From Thuidium tamariscinum (taxonomy: Eukaryota > Streptophyta > Bryopsida > Hypnales > Thuidiaceae): DNA of 64,000 bases. This document shows positions 12,735 through 24,956 of this stretch, in pieces. The notes under the pieces are model-generated. The model was not told where the DNA came from, did not search any database, and worked only from the letters and a program-made list of their open reading frames with translations. Every line of letters begins with the position of its first letter. The first letter of the stretch is position 1. The stretch lies in NCBI GenBank assembly GCA_947034885.2, contig OX344749.2, positions 24,381,501 through 24,445,500 on the forward strand, written 5' to 3'. The translations under genes were made by a program, and so were the position numbers.

Positions 12735-13510
12735 ATTGTTTTTTGGGTACAAGCATACTTGGGGTACCCCATAAATGGCATTACACAATCAAATTCATTA
12801 AGATTCATTTCATTAATATAGATTAAAATACAATTCTTGTTGTAGAAACATAATTTTAATACAAATTTGCTTACTTCAAGTAGAATATAAAATGAAACCA
12901 TAAATTTTTTTACCATTAATAGATTAATGTTGTTAAATTGATTCTTGTAACTCGTCTCAAGACTCTATCATAATGGCCCTTTTTCATTCAGGAATCAAAA
13001 AAGAATTTCAAAACTTATTAGAAAGTATATTCAAATCACTTTATTGGTTTATGATGTTTTGATAACCAATTGTAGTAATTTTTAACTTGATATGGGATGT
13101 TTAATTATTTTTTATTATTTTCCAAATCATCTTTAATATTACAAGGAAGGGCTACATCTAAAAGAAATTCAAAACTGAAGATTTTTCTTAATATCATATT
13201 TAAAATATGAAAAGTGAATTGTAAAGTAGTAAATAGGCCAAAAACCATGGTAAATTCTTATATATACGTTCGTATTGTCTATTGATATGAAATTAGCTGC
13301 TAAATCTTAATAAATATAAAAATTAAAAATTAAAAATTTAATAAGTTTTGATTCTTGAAAATAATTTGACTATATGTGTTATAACAAGAACTAATGTTTT
13401 AAAAAAAACTAATCTCATTTTTATTTAAAAACTACACTTATTGCAATTATTTCATTTTTGATTCCTTGGTTCTTGAGTGGGGTACCCAAGCATGTTGATA
13501 CCCTTTTGCA
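12735..13510. mobile_element. Inverted-repeat element, ends with CTTGGG(G)TACCCC (about 780 bp)
   Basis: The left end contains TTGGGTACAAGCATACTTGG followed by GGTACCCCA. The right end, reverse complemented, contains AGGGTATCAACATGCTTGGG followed by TACCCCA. These form imperfect terminal inverted repeats of about 33 bp around an AT-rich interior. No clear target duplication and no coding sequence were found, so this may be a MITE or a decayed element. Confidence 0.45.
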
Positions 13511-13514
13511 CCAA

Positions 13515-15997
13515 TGATTTGGAACACAATAGACTTACCTTCTTTGGAGCAATTTAGGCAACTTTCTACCTAATAATTAACTATAGTGCAAATAACAATT
13601 ATACATCTCCAAAAATAATATAATGAAATAAGTCAATTTTTAAATATCATTAAAATACATTAAACATTTGTCCAAGTTTTCTTATAATTTTTGGATGGTT
13701 CTTATTTTTTGAGAAACGTCAATTTTTTAAGAAGTATCAAATTTTTCACTAATACTTGTCAACATAATTTGAGATGTCACTAATATTTGTCCCAACTGTA
13801 GAATAAAAGTTAGATACTAATTTATTGGTTTACAACACATATGACTTTTATTTTATTGAATAAGACAAATTTTTAATTCATATTTATAATTTTGGGGCAA
13901 ACTAGGCCAACAATTTCTAAAAAATTTAGGTGCTATTTTTATTATTTATTTTGTATTTGTGCTACTACAAAGCTACAATATTCAATTTTGGAACTTTGCC
14001 CTACAAATAAGTCTTGAATTTCTTCAATATCTTCAAGATAATGTTTATGTATAAATTAGCTATTTATATGTATACTTAACGTTCAATCCAATTTTTTCAA
14101 TTAGATTATGCTTAATTTTTGTCATGGAAGAGGCAATCACATATCCAATCTTTCAATGCTATTGAACTACTTGCAATTACTACAAAAATTGTTTGAACCA
14201 ATTGTAGAGTTCTTCACTACTAAAGACAAAAGATCTAAGGTTTCACAAATCACTTGTACAAATTCACCATGGGTTGAAATGGTATTGTAATAATTTGGTA
14301 TTAATTTCATTCAACACAATTTGTGTTTGCCTTAACCAAGATATAGTACAAAATCATTTGAGCGGATGTAGATTTGAGTTGCTAATTGATCTCATGAATC
14401 CAAGATTGACAATTTTGGTTCAAGTTTAGAACCCTGTCATTGTACTTTGCATGCCATAATGTGTAGAGTTTGTTCTTGACCTCAAGTGACCTTCTATTTC
14501 TTTGCATTTGTTGTTCCTAACCCTAGACAAGCTTGTTGGAGCACTTATTACTACTTACAACAATTCCAACTTCACCTACATCATTTTCTTCTATAGGAAA
14601 TTCTAAGACATTAGTTTATGCATTTGAACAATTTGTATAGTTTTGTTTGGCAATGCTTGTGTCCTTAGAAATTAACTCAAACTGTAGTAGATGTTTCTTA
14701 AGCCCCAATAAATAATGTACTTACACCTTGCTAGTCTACCACAAAATCTAAGACAAAAAAATGTGACATGTATGCAATTATCAAAATTGCTTGCAAAACA
14801 TAAAACAACCTAAAGTCCAAACTTTACTAGCTAGGTAATTTCTAGTACTTTTGCATGACCAAGTTTTACTAAAGTGTATATTTAGGCCATGTCAACTAAT
14901 ATTCTTGCTTTTAGTGCTTTTTATAATGTGTTTGGTCTTTGGTAGTTTACTAAATTGATAACTAGTTAGTTCAATAAAAGTCCAACACTTGAATAATAAC
15001 TTCAATCACCATTAGGTGCATCCTTCCAAAACTAGATTAATTTGTACACACCATCAAATATACCATAACCTTTTTAATAGACTCTCAAACTCTCGAATAT
15101 TATACTATTATCTAACAGCATATATAGAATCCAAAACACTTTTAATGAAATATAAGCAAGAATTACCTTGAATAAGAACTATGGAAATTATTGTACCTCA
15201 TTTTTAATCATGCAATATTGTTAGACACTAGGTATTCTATGAATGATAAAGGATCCTCCTCAATAAGGCAAAAGTACACATGATCATTCTTGAAATTTTA
15301 GAAAAATTGTGTATAGTAGTTTGACTTCCAATGAGTGCTCTTGGGGTCTATTAAATAAATGATTCATGTAGTGCTAAGAAGAATGATTTCTACATAGACT
15401 AGCCAAATATTAGGGAGTTAATTTGAGAGAACATTTATTTCTATATAAGAACTTATTTGGGCTCTCTTCATATTTAAATTGGATCTTTCTACAATTCATA
15501 CAATTGGTAAGTAACTACAACTTTACATGATTTATTGATAAGAAAATATTATAGCCAAAACCTTAGACTTGAATGCAATATATAACATTATTAATCAACT
15601 TAAAACATTCTTCTCCGGAGATTGGAATAATCCCTCTTTAGATTTGTAGGAATAAACATAGTTTAATGTGTATAGCTAAGAAGTATCAAATAATCATGGG
15701 ATGGATAGAGACTTAAAGAGGGTCATTGACATGGTTGGCAAGCTGTAGAGAGTCATCGACCAATTAGGAAATCCTACATTTGGGGGGAGGAAAAAAAACA
15801 TGTTTGGTATTTTTTGGGTTTTATAAGCTATTTTCTTTTAAGCACATTGAAACATTTTTTTTCAAGTAGCAAGTCCAATTATTTTCTTGACATTTATTCC
15901 TAATATAAATTTGTATAGATTATTTGATTGATTTCTTGCTAATGCTTTCAAATAACAACTAAGTATTTTCCAATTCTATTAGTTTTCAAATCACAAT
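13515..15997. other. AT-rich intergenic DNA, nothing recognised
   Basis: I found no open frame with family features, no RNA gene and no paired inverted repeat in this stretch. Confidence 0.4.
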
Positions 15998-16000
15998 TTT

Positions 16001-16246
16001 CACTATAAAAAACCTATTTTTTTCCCATATCTAAGTTGACAAATTTTTTAGGACATCAAATGACACAATGCCTAGCTTTATGTTAATAATGACATCCAAA
16101 GTAACATTGTCATGTCACTTTGTCATGTCACATCGTCGTGCTACATCGTCATGTTACATTGGATGTCATTATTGACATAAACTCATAGGTTGTTTCATTA
16201 AATGTCCTCAAAAATCCATCAATTTAGACAAGGATTTTTCATAGTG
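16001..16246. mobile_element. CACTA-like foldback MITE (246 bp, TSD TTT)
   Basis: It begins CACTATAAAAAACC and ends GGATTTTTCATAGTG. A 3-bp TTT lies on both sides (15998-16000 and 16247-16249), as expected for CACTA elements. The two arms pair over most of their length, including GACATCCAA against TTGGATGTC. The loop region carries short imperfect repeats of GTCATGTCAC and CATCGTCGTG type. Confidence 0.65.
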
Positions 16247-16825
16247 TTTGAACTAGCCCCCAACTTTTCTCAAACATAGACCCCCTAGAATTGGTTAATA
16301 ATGTTATGATAGTCATATTTGCATGTCCACTTTACTATAGCCATAAAGTAGCATATTTATATCTTATCCATACTCTAAGAACTATCCACTCTATTGAACC
16401 TTGAGTTGTTTCCACATGAATGAAAACACTATAGTGATGCATTAGTGCCAATTTAGAATCATAGTTGCATAATTTATAGGTGGTTGGAAATTGAATTTGA
16501 TTCAAAACAAAACAACATGTCAATGTAGGTAATGTCAGTTATAAGGGACACTTTGTACCGTCCTAGGCAATCACATGCACTAAGGTGTTCCACTTTAATG
16601 TTTAGGCATGATTTCATTTTTGGACCCCATTTACAACATTGATAGACAACAATTTGACATTTAATGGTAGTACCTTCGGCCTTCTATAGCACCCTATTAT
16701 TGTAAGTTTTAGAAAATCAAATCCAAATTATTTTAAATTTAAAAATTATAAATCACATTGCAATGGACATATCTCCTTCTCTTTGAAATGTAGAAATTTG
16801 TTAGAAAATGTGTTAACCAACATAG

Positions 16826-17525
16826 GGGTGATTGCAAAAAATACTTACAATATTTATCTTGCATGCATATGGTTGATATAATTTTTGGCAATATTTTTGT
16901 GGCTCCAAATGATTCAAAATTCATAAGAAATATACTCATGATTATTATATGCCTTGCCAATTTTTTTGGAATTTAAGAGAAACATTTTATTGTCCAAATT
17001 TTTTTGTCACACTTATCAATTTTGAACAAAGTAGTATCCAATGAAATGAGTTTGAAGAAAAAATTTAGAGAAGATGCTCATATAATACACTTTTAACTAT
17101 TTTTTAAAGAATTTTTTCAAAACAAATGATGATATAATGTCTAGAGTTCTATTAAGGGAGCTTCTTTCTAATTGCATTTTGAAGCATATGAAAAATCATT
17201 TTGGTGTTCTTTTTAATAAATAACCATCTCCATTGACTTCCTTCAAATTAACAATTTTTTTTTTTTTTTTAAAATTTCCTACTTCTTCCTAATTAAAACA
17301 TCAAAATATATGTTTAATTGAGATTTGGCATCCAAATTTTTAGTTCTCCAACTTAAAGAATTTTTCTACAATTTTCCTTTGGTAGTTACCTTCATTGTAT
17401 AGGTGTATACATTGGCTATATATATTTTTTAATTTAATTGTTTTTCTAATTTCAAAGTATTTAAGAAAAAGAACATGAACACTACAAAACACAACAAATA
17501 GCACAAGTGTTTTTTGCAATCACCC
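16826..17525 (-). mobile_element. MITE family I, copy 2 (700 bp, 4-bp TSD ATAG)
   Basis: The ends are GGGTGATTGCAAAAAATACT and, reverse complemented, GGGTGATTGCAAAAAACACT. ATAG flanks both sides (16822-16825 and 17526-17529). Its length matches the other two family I copies. It has no coding sequence. Confidence 0.75.
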
Positions 17526-18072
17526 ATAGAAGAGATTCTAAATTAAGATATCTTCACAATTGGTATTAGAGGTGATGTTTGCAATATGAATCTAGTTTAG
17601 AAGTAGGTCTAAACTTGTAGCTAAAACCTTTATTGCTTCTCCTTAGTAGAAGACCAATAGGCCTCAACATTGCGAATGTCCAAGATTGTGCCTTGGAAAT
17701 TGCCCCATGGCACACACACTAAGTAAAAAGTGATGACCAACTACTTCAAAAAGTAATTAGGGCACAATCAAAAGGAGAGTCGTTGCCATAATTCACCAAG
17801 CTATTTAACGGTCATTTTTCTTCCACATGATGAAAAGCTTCCTTTCAAAAGTATCAAAATTCTTCTTCAAAATACTAAAACAGTAGTTATGAGTGAACTT
17901 TTAATCACTTGACAATTCTCCCCATGGGACTACAATTCTTTAAAAAAAATGGGCTCTTGAAGAAGGGACACCAAACCTCAAGTACTCCATGTATGGCCCC
18001 CCTATTCATTGAGCCACACTTTAGATGCTCTTAGTGACAACATTCTTTTACACCAAGTACAAACATACTCTA

Positions 18073-18868
18073 AGAGCATCTTTAGTGCTACCATTCCTAC
18101 CAAATTAGTCCTCTACATATACACCCGCCTATACAACTAACTCTAGAGCAGTAAATAATTAGAATTTGAAAATTGCCTCATTGGAACATTAGAGGGGATT
18201 TGAGGCCTCCAAAGGGTTGTTTTGGGGTTGTTCCCTGAAACTATCCTTGTAACTGTTGGCCGTTGTCAGGCCAACATTTACCCAAATAAATAAATAAATT
18301 TTGGATCTTGATATATGAAAAAAAAAAAAAAAATTATTTTTTCAAAAAAAATAATATTTAATGACGTGGTACTCTCTCAACCACGTCAAATCCTTGTTCC
18401 CGCGGCAAATTATGTGTTCCCACAATCCGGGAACCCGCAGTCTTCTAACGGCCTCAAAAATCTCCTAATGGCACATCCAAAAAAATTGGAGTAGGTATAT
18501 GAAAATTCAAAATTAGACACTGGAAAAATACTTCTAATGCAAGGTAAGAATTGGATTTTATAGAGGTCTTAGCAAATCGCCACTACTAAAGCAAAATTTG
18601 GCCATTGACCTTCTAATGTAGCCAAATGTAGAGAGTCAATGGCCAAATTTTGCTTTGGTAACTATGATTTGCTAAGACCTCAATAAAATCTCATTTTTAC
18701 CTTACATTTGAAGTACTTGTCCAATGTCTAATTTTGAATTTTCTTACACCTTTTCCAAAAAATTTGAATGCACTTTCAATAAAACAACATACAAATTCTA
18801 ATTATTTACCATTCAAAAGTTAGTTATATAGGTAGAAGGTCAATATAGCTAATAGTACTAAAGATGCT
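18073..18868. mobile_element. Long foldback element, ends AGAGCATCTTTAGT, interrupted by a MITE
   Basis: The left end AGAGCATCTTTAGTGCTA pairs with the right end AGTACTAAAGATGCTCT. Without the MITE inserted at 18187-18470, the remaining roughly 510 bp is a nearly complete palindrome. Outer arms pair through AATAATTAGAATTTG (about 18155-18170) with CAAATTCTAATTATT (about 18791-18805). Inner arms pair from about 18503 to 18757, including GAGGTCTTAGCAAATC with GATTTGCTAAGACCTC and GCAAAATTTGGCCATTGAC with its complement. A transcript would form a long hairpin suited to small-RNA production, but that is inference. Confidence 0.7.
18187..18470 (-). mobile_element. CATTAGAGG MITE, copy 1 (284 bp), nested
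   Basis: The element begins CATTAGAGGGGATTTGAGGC and ends GCCTCAAAAATCTCCTAATG. It is orientated opposite to the copies at 48338 and 51857, as judged by the internal CCACGTCA and GGTTCCCG-type blocks. It sits in the left arm of the foldback at 18073-18868, so it inserted later. No target duplication is obvious. Confidence 0.65.
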
Positions 18869-18871
18869 CTA

Positions 18872-21395
18872 ACTTGAGCCAATATTCTTTAAATGGACAA
18901 TTCAACACCTCCTATCTTAGTGTTGTATTATACTCAACAGTGATGGCTCTTTAGATGTTTAGGAAAAAGGTCTTTTAACATTCCATTTAGCATTTTTATA
19001 GGATTTCATTTTCATTAATTTTCCTGCAATACCCAACATGTTCAAACAAATTTGCAAGTACCTACTCTTCAGTCATTGCTTTTATTTATATTAGAATAAC
19101 AATGGTTTGTTTGATTTAAAAAATAATAATTGTGTATTATTCTTTAGTTTAAACAAATGAAATTCATTTTCAATTTCTTTTGTTCACAACACACTAATCC
19201 CCACTTTCCTTGATTATTTATTGGTTCCAATTTCCTTTGAAATAAACAAACAAAAAGACTCTCAATGACTTTAGAATTTTCCATTTAGTGATGCTTTGAG
19301 TTGAAAATCATTTCATGATCAATTGAGTAGGCTAAGCAATAATGAACTAGAAAAAATTGGCTATCCAAAAGTATGCCATAGATAGTAAATATGAGGATTA
19401 TGAAATAGATGTTCATTGGTATAGATGTAGAAGACTAAAATACTTAAATTAGAGCACGCATTTAAAAACCTAATAATTGAACTTTGACCTCTAATAACTT
19501 TTGAATAGAACATTTGAACATCATTTTTGAACTATTTAGGAAACTAAGTTGCAAATTTTTTATAAATGGCTTAAAGATTTCTTGCATAAAATCATAGCTC
19601 TCAATAAAATTTGTTTGAAATAGCTAACATCTTAAGATGATAGTTCACTCTCTCTATATATAAAGTACCAAACCACCAAGTGATTTTATCTTCATCTAAA
19701 TATTAACATTTTTTTCTTGAAGAAATATTGTAGTTAGATTGGATTGTATTATATATAAAAACCTTATTTTTCTATTGTAAATATATAACTATGGAAAGGC
19801 AAATGGCATGAGGTTGACCTCAAAATGAAATCTAATGGTTTGAAGTGTTACATTCATTAGAGAAATTTTGAACCTTCAAAGAAGTCCTTAGAAATTGACA
19901 TGCAAAGCTATTTATTGAAGGCTAGAGATGATAGCCTTAGTACACAATATGTGTCACTACCTTGTGTGAATATTCATCAAGTACTTAAGTGAATTTGTTA
20001 AATAAAGAATTCACTTATTGCACCAAGGACTTGAATGACAAAAAGTACCTATTGTTCTATTGTTCAATAAGAGGTATTTCATAGTACAAACATCATGAGC
20101 ATGAAGTACCAATGATCTTATATTAAAAAAAAAGTCTCACTCATTGTACCAAAAACACATGAGCCATTAGTACTTAATTGCACCAAATTTGTCCTTCTCC
20201 AAATAAAATAATCCCTCAATGTACTTAAAATTTGAATGACAAGAAGTACCAAATGTCCCATTATCCAATAAAAAAAACATGTACCTTTATAAACATCATG
20301 ATATCAAAATAGATGGAAATAGGGGAAAAAATTGTCCTTTCTTTGACAACTATGCATTTAAATCCAATTAAGGATCCCGATTGAGGCCATTTTAGAAGCC
20401 TCTTTGAGGGTTCAAAATTTCTCTAATGTCCAATTGGCTTAAAAAATTTCATTTGATGTACATTTAGAAAACTAAAATGTACAAAATGAACAACAAAAAG
20501 TCAATATAATACTAAATTATTTATAGTCTATAGCAAGTTTGTAACATTTGCATATTGTACAATTCATTCCATCAAATACAATACAAAATACTATCATTGG
20601 CTTAATGCTTCATCAATCATTGATAAACTATCCATGAATCTTGAATTTTTTTCACACCTACAATGATTTCTTAGATCATCTACAATACTTGCTTATAAAT
20701 TCTAATCCTCTTTGTTTAATATTCAATGAAAAGGTCTACACCATTCAATACATTTCTAAAGATCCTAACTATCTATAAACAAGTTTTTCATTTGCAACTA
20801 TCTTTTCAACTAAGCATTCATGATGATTTGTTTGACAACTATATACAATAGTACTTTTTATGTTGACAACTAAAACCTATCTTTTCATACTTAACAAGAT
20901 GTCTTTTTCACCACAAATATAATAATTATTGTTACTTCACTCTATAAATTTGTACTCTTAGTTTTATATCTTCATTAAAGTAATTAATTATTCTAATTAA
21001 ATCCCCCATTTATTTTTCAACAATTACCAAATAAAAATACAATTGAATTAATTAATTTCATCTAAGTGATTCATGTAATATGAAATATTCCTACATAAGG
21101 GAAAAGCACTAGTAACTAATTATGCCCCCAAACCAATATGTAGGGGGCATTATTTCCAACCTTAGGGTAGAAATCAAGCTCCAAATGTTTCTTTTATTTT
21201 TTTGTAGTTGGGACTAATAAAGTTATGACACATGTCTACAAAAAGTGGGAAAGTAGTTCTAGACTAATCAAAATTAGGAGACTCCGCACATTGGTTTTTG
21301 GTACAATGCACTCTTGGCTTTAAAAAATCACAATAATTTCAGTTTTGGCTATAAAATTCTGAAAAATTGTGTATCACCACATTTCCTATCTCTCT
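18872..21395. other. AT-rich intergenic DNA with an approximate 2-unit tandem repeat near 19985-20300
   Basis: Two diverged units of roughly 200 bp share TTGAATGACAA(A/G)AAGTACC, TCCAATAA/TTCAATAA and AAACATCATGA. No gene is recognised. Confidence 0.4.
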
Positions 21396-21672
21396 AAGGT
21401 GGGTACACCCAAAATTGCACTTCACCTAAAAGCACCATCTATAGTTGCTATACATTTCTGAATTCCATTATGTACCTATTTGGCTGGAGTGCTTTTAGAA
21501 ACAGACTTTGAACCGTAATAACTTTTGCATATTGTATCCAAATGCTGCATTTTCTGGTGCATTGGAACAAGCTTTCACTTGCCAAGAAGACTATATAAAA
21601 ATTTGATCAACCCAATAATAATTACTAGGTACACTGGTACCAAAAAGTGGCGCTTTTAGGTGTACCCACCTT
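21396..21672. mobile_element. MITE family V, copy 1 (277 bp)
   Basis: The terminal inverted repeats are AAGGTGGGTACACC at the left and its near-perfect complement GGTGTACCCACCTT at the right. The interior shares AACTTTTGCATATTGTATCC, GGTGCATTGGAAC and an AAAAAGTGGC block with 46388-46807 and 53627-53903. I could not define a target duplication. Confidence 0.65.
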
Positions 21673-22059
21673 ACATGGGAAAAATTCCCACTAGCTCTTA
21701 TTCCTCACCATCTGCTCCAATTTGATTAGTTATTGGTGCATCTCCTTCATGTAAAAATGAACGTATATCATAGGACTCTATGAGTCCATCTACACTCAAT
21801 CTGAGGTCTTACTTGCATGAATGGGGTTGCAATTCTAGGTACACTCTGCACACTCAGGTGCAAGGAGCATACATTGCCCTATGTATTGGAGTTGTGCAGC
21901 CTTGCCAATTCCCATAGCCAATCACAACTCCTACAGAGCAAGCTTACCCACAATAAACTTCAACAACCCTTGTTGCATGAAACCCTTCCTTATAGAACAA
22001 TGGACTGGACTGTTTCTCGAAACTGCACTACGTTAGATTTTTTCGTGTAGATTTCTCAG

Positions 22060-22696
22060 TGTTCTTGACACACGCAGGACAAGCAGAAAAGCAAACGCGG
22101 ACACGTACAATGCATGATGGGCACCCTGCCACGACGTAATTCGGACACCACCACCGTAAAACTAAGGTGCTTATATCCATGAAGCCACTTTACCCGACAC
22201 ACATGATCTAGCTAGCTCACTGCTACTTCAGGTAGAATCGAATAATAATCTTGACTCATAAATCACAAATCCACAACCAAACCCAAGACAAAATGCAAAA
22301 CTAAATACAAAGCAAAAGCAAGGCCAAATACATCTGGACAGTAATCCACATATTTCCAAGTGGCAGTATGCTTTACACCTTGAAGCACTTGCAGTGCCTG
22401 TCCATATTCTGTCACTACATGTATGTCTTGAACTTAACAGCAAGTTTCAATTTGCAAGTCTCAATTACAGAAGTTGACTCAAACTCAAGCTCGATCTTCT
22501 ATACAATCTCCATGCACACTAGCAGGGACTAGCTCACTCTAAAACAACTCATGATTGCGTCCAAATAACTGGTCTCTGAAGTAGAACCTGATCGATCACA
22601 CAACAATGCAACGTTCACAAATTAATTTCACGCACGACGATGATTCATTAGTTGGACGTTACGCTGGCATGGATTCAGTCTCTTCGATTGCAGAAG
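22060..22696 (-). other. Probable 3' untranslated and downstream region of the ERF gene
   Basis: This stretch follows the ERF stop codon on the minus strand. It is less AT-rich than typical intergenic DNA here and lacks repeat ends. I cannot point to a decisive polyadenylation signal, so the transcript end is not placed. Confidence 0.3.
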
Positions 22697-24248
22697 CTAA
22701 TACCAAAGCCGATCACTTCCTAGCATTGCACTTGGCATCTCCATAGAGACCGGGAACAGCGGATCATGCACTCCAGGGTACAATTCTCCCCCCCAATCCT
22801 CCATGCTGTTCCCAGCAAACAAGCCGGAAGCCGGAGCAGCTGGCGGAAACCGCCAGTCTGGACTCAAAAAGCATTCATCACACCCGTCGTCGAAGGTTTG
22901 CCATGCGTCTGCAATTGGAAGATCACACATGATCGAATCGTTCGCCACCAGCATTCCAGCAAGGTCAGCAGTGTACGTGGACTGGCAAGGAGACGGAAGC
23001 TCACACAACGTGCTCCAGCTTGGATCGGTTTCATATTCGACTGCAGGCCCTGGCCCTGGCAGCGATGAGGCGGTGTCCGTGGAGGGAGACAGTGGAGAGG
23101 TGGCCGAGTCTTCTGAGAATTGAAGAACTGAAGAAGAGAACAAGCATTGGTCGGAGTTCGGAACGGTAATGTTGGGACTGGAGTTGGAGTTGGAGTTTGC
23201 CGTGAAGGTTTTGGTTGGGTGTCCGTTGGGAAAGCAGATGTACTTGGAGACCACTTGGGCAAGCGTCCCCGACCCATCGTCCTTGTTGAATAGCTTCGAT
23301 AGAGTAGGAAGCCTGATTTGCTCATCACTGAGGTGCATCGAGCCATCACCAGTCTCGGTTATGTTAGAATCAGTCGACACCGAGACCTCGCAATTGATCA
23401 CCTGCCAACGGAGCTCCACACTTGCGTTTGAGTATATCGTGCACAGTTTGAAGATCGATCGATCGGCACAGGCAAGGGGTCGGAATATCACACACATAGA
23501 AATGAGAATCGAACAAGCAACGCAACGAATTGAAGAGAAGAGAAGATCGAACGACCTTGGGAGGTGGTGCTTCTGCAACAGTACCACATGCAGCTGCTAC
23601 CTTGCACTGTACCCCAGCTCTTGAATACCTCTGAGCATCCGGCTTCGTGAGCTTCACAGCATCGTAAGAATTCGCGTCATGACGCAGCGGCAAGGGGTCA
23701 CTGACAGCGCTCGCCAACCTCTCCACACTCTCACACATATGTCGAAACGGCTCCCGCATCACAGCGTCCAACAGAGAGCCCGCCTCCAGTGTTGGGGACT
23801 TGGAATTCGCAGGGCTAGGATTGGAAGCCGCGAACGTCGTCACCACCGCCGTGTCCCAGCAGCTCAACAGCTGCTGCTTGTCTCCACCATCCCCATCGCC
23901 GTGCTCTTGAGCTTTCTTCTTCGTGAAGAAGCCTCCCCCTTGCTGCAATTGCGACATCGCCAGAGTGGACGACAGCAAACACGTCGTCTGCTGTGCCGGG
24001 TAGATGAAGTTGGTTTTGGCTTTCAGGCCTCGCATGGAGCGGGCCGCCAAGTCGTACGCCACGGCCGCTTGCTCCGCCGTGTCGAACGTCCCCAACCACC
24101 TTCGCTCGCGAGTGTGTGGATCCCGAATCTCCGCTGCAAACCGACCCCACGGACGCTGCCGCACGCCACGGTACTTGCCCTCCTGCACCGCTTTCTTCGT
24201 CTTCGTCCGCCTCGGATGCAGCAGAATGGTCTTCCCGTCCGCCACCAT
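22697..24248 (-). CDS. AP2/ERF transcription factor, group VIIIb-like (ESR/LEP/PUCHI-type); two exons
   Basis: This is a nuclear DNA-binding regulator of the plant ERF family. The start is the ATG at 24248, in good context (gcgATGG) with an in-frame TAG five codons upstream; a longer frame would need a TTG start. A basic RRTKTKK lies at residues 13-19. The AP2 domain spans about residues 25-83, with [10 protein letters not shown] (26-35), AAEIRD (38-43), WLG (51-53) and TNF (79-81). A38 and D43 occupy the ERF-type rather than DREB-type specificity positions. [13 protein letters not shown] and [17 protein letters not shown] are hallmarks I associate with group VIIIb meristem/organ-initiation factors. 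The long tail is Ser/Asn/Pro-rich, then acidic (FDDGCDE), ending SDRLWY, and is a plausible activation region. Exon 1 is 24248-23556 and exon 2 is 23401-22697, phase 0, giving 465 residues. An alternative donor at 23601/23600 gives 450 residues. The subgroup is fairly sure; the orthologue is not. Confidence 0.85.
23402..23555 (-). other. Inferred ERF intron (154 nt; 199 nt with the upstream donor)
   Basis: An intron is needed because the AP2 frame stops at 23370 while a second long open frame continues to 22697. The acceptor TTGGCAG/GTGATC at 23402 is clear. Two donors give phase 0: CCCAAG/GTCGTT (intron from 23555) and TGCAAG/GTAGCA (intron from 23600). The second has the more usual A at +3. 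Retention would yield a protein of about 292 residues that keeps the AP2 domain and loses the C-terminal region. Confidence 0.7.
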
Positions 24249-24950
24249 CGCTACCAACAGCTAAGCTAAGGACTAGCTCCCGACCATGAACTCGCTCCGG
24301 GGAGCTCGCGAAGGAGACGATCGATCAGCGGTTCGGTGAAAGACAAAAAGAGAGGGGACCTAGTTCAGCTTATGTCCAAAAGGTTTCAATAGACCTGGTG
24401 TGGCAGAATCTGAGCTAGCTGAACTGGGAAGATGCGAAAGGTGCACTGCTGCAGGTCGCTGTGCTTGAATTGCGGGAGTGCGTGACTGCAGGGCGCCATG
24501 CCAGGCAAATGATCGACGAGCTAAGAATAGCTTGCTGCAAGAGAGCCTGAGCTGAGGGAGTGTGGGACAGTTTACGAAAGGGGTGAGAGACGGAGGAATT
24601 GAATGGGGGTCCGAGCCGCAATTGTAAGAGGAAAGGGAGACGGGATGGGTTGGAGAGGGAAACACAGCAACTGCAAAGTGCGGGCTTGTACTGTACGAAA
24701 ATACCGTTCGTGGAATGGCGCTGGTAAGCTGGTTGGTATGTTCTGTGCTGCGACGAATGCCGCGCCCGGCGCTGGCAAGGGTTCAGTTATGCTGGGAGGC
24801 GGCGTGGCGCCACTCTGTCGTGGAAGGCCTGACTGCATCCGATTCGCTTGGGATCATTATGTTTGGAAGTCTGGCAGGGACCGACACTGGGCATTTAGTT
24901 AGTTGGGGAGATGTAAATGGACCAGTGGCAGAGCATCCCCTGCAGAGCCC
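24249..24950 (-). promoter_or_regulatory. 5' leader and proximal promoter region of the ERF gene
   Basis: This region is clearly richer in G and C than the surrounding DNA and lacks repeats. Open frames in it on both strands look like shadows of composition. No convincing TATA box was seen in the minus-strand direction, so I do not place a transcription start. MITE sequence begins immediately upstream. Confidence 0.4.
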
Positions 24951-24956
24951 GAGACA

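Noticed and set aside
22766-23624. Several plus- and minus-strand open frames of 100-160 codons overlapping the ERF gene
   Set aside because: They are shadows in GC-rich coding DNA. Only the two frames used for the ERF exons carry family motifs and join in phase.
24249-24257. ERF start three codons further upstream
   Set aside because: That position is TTG. The first in-frame ATG is at 24248, and a TAG lies shortly upstream.
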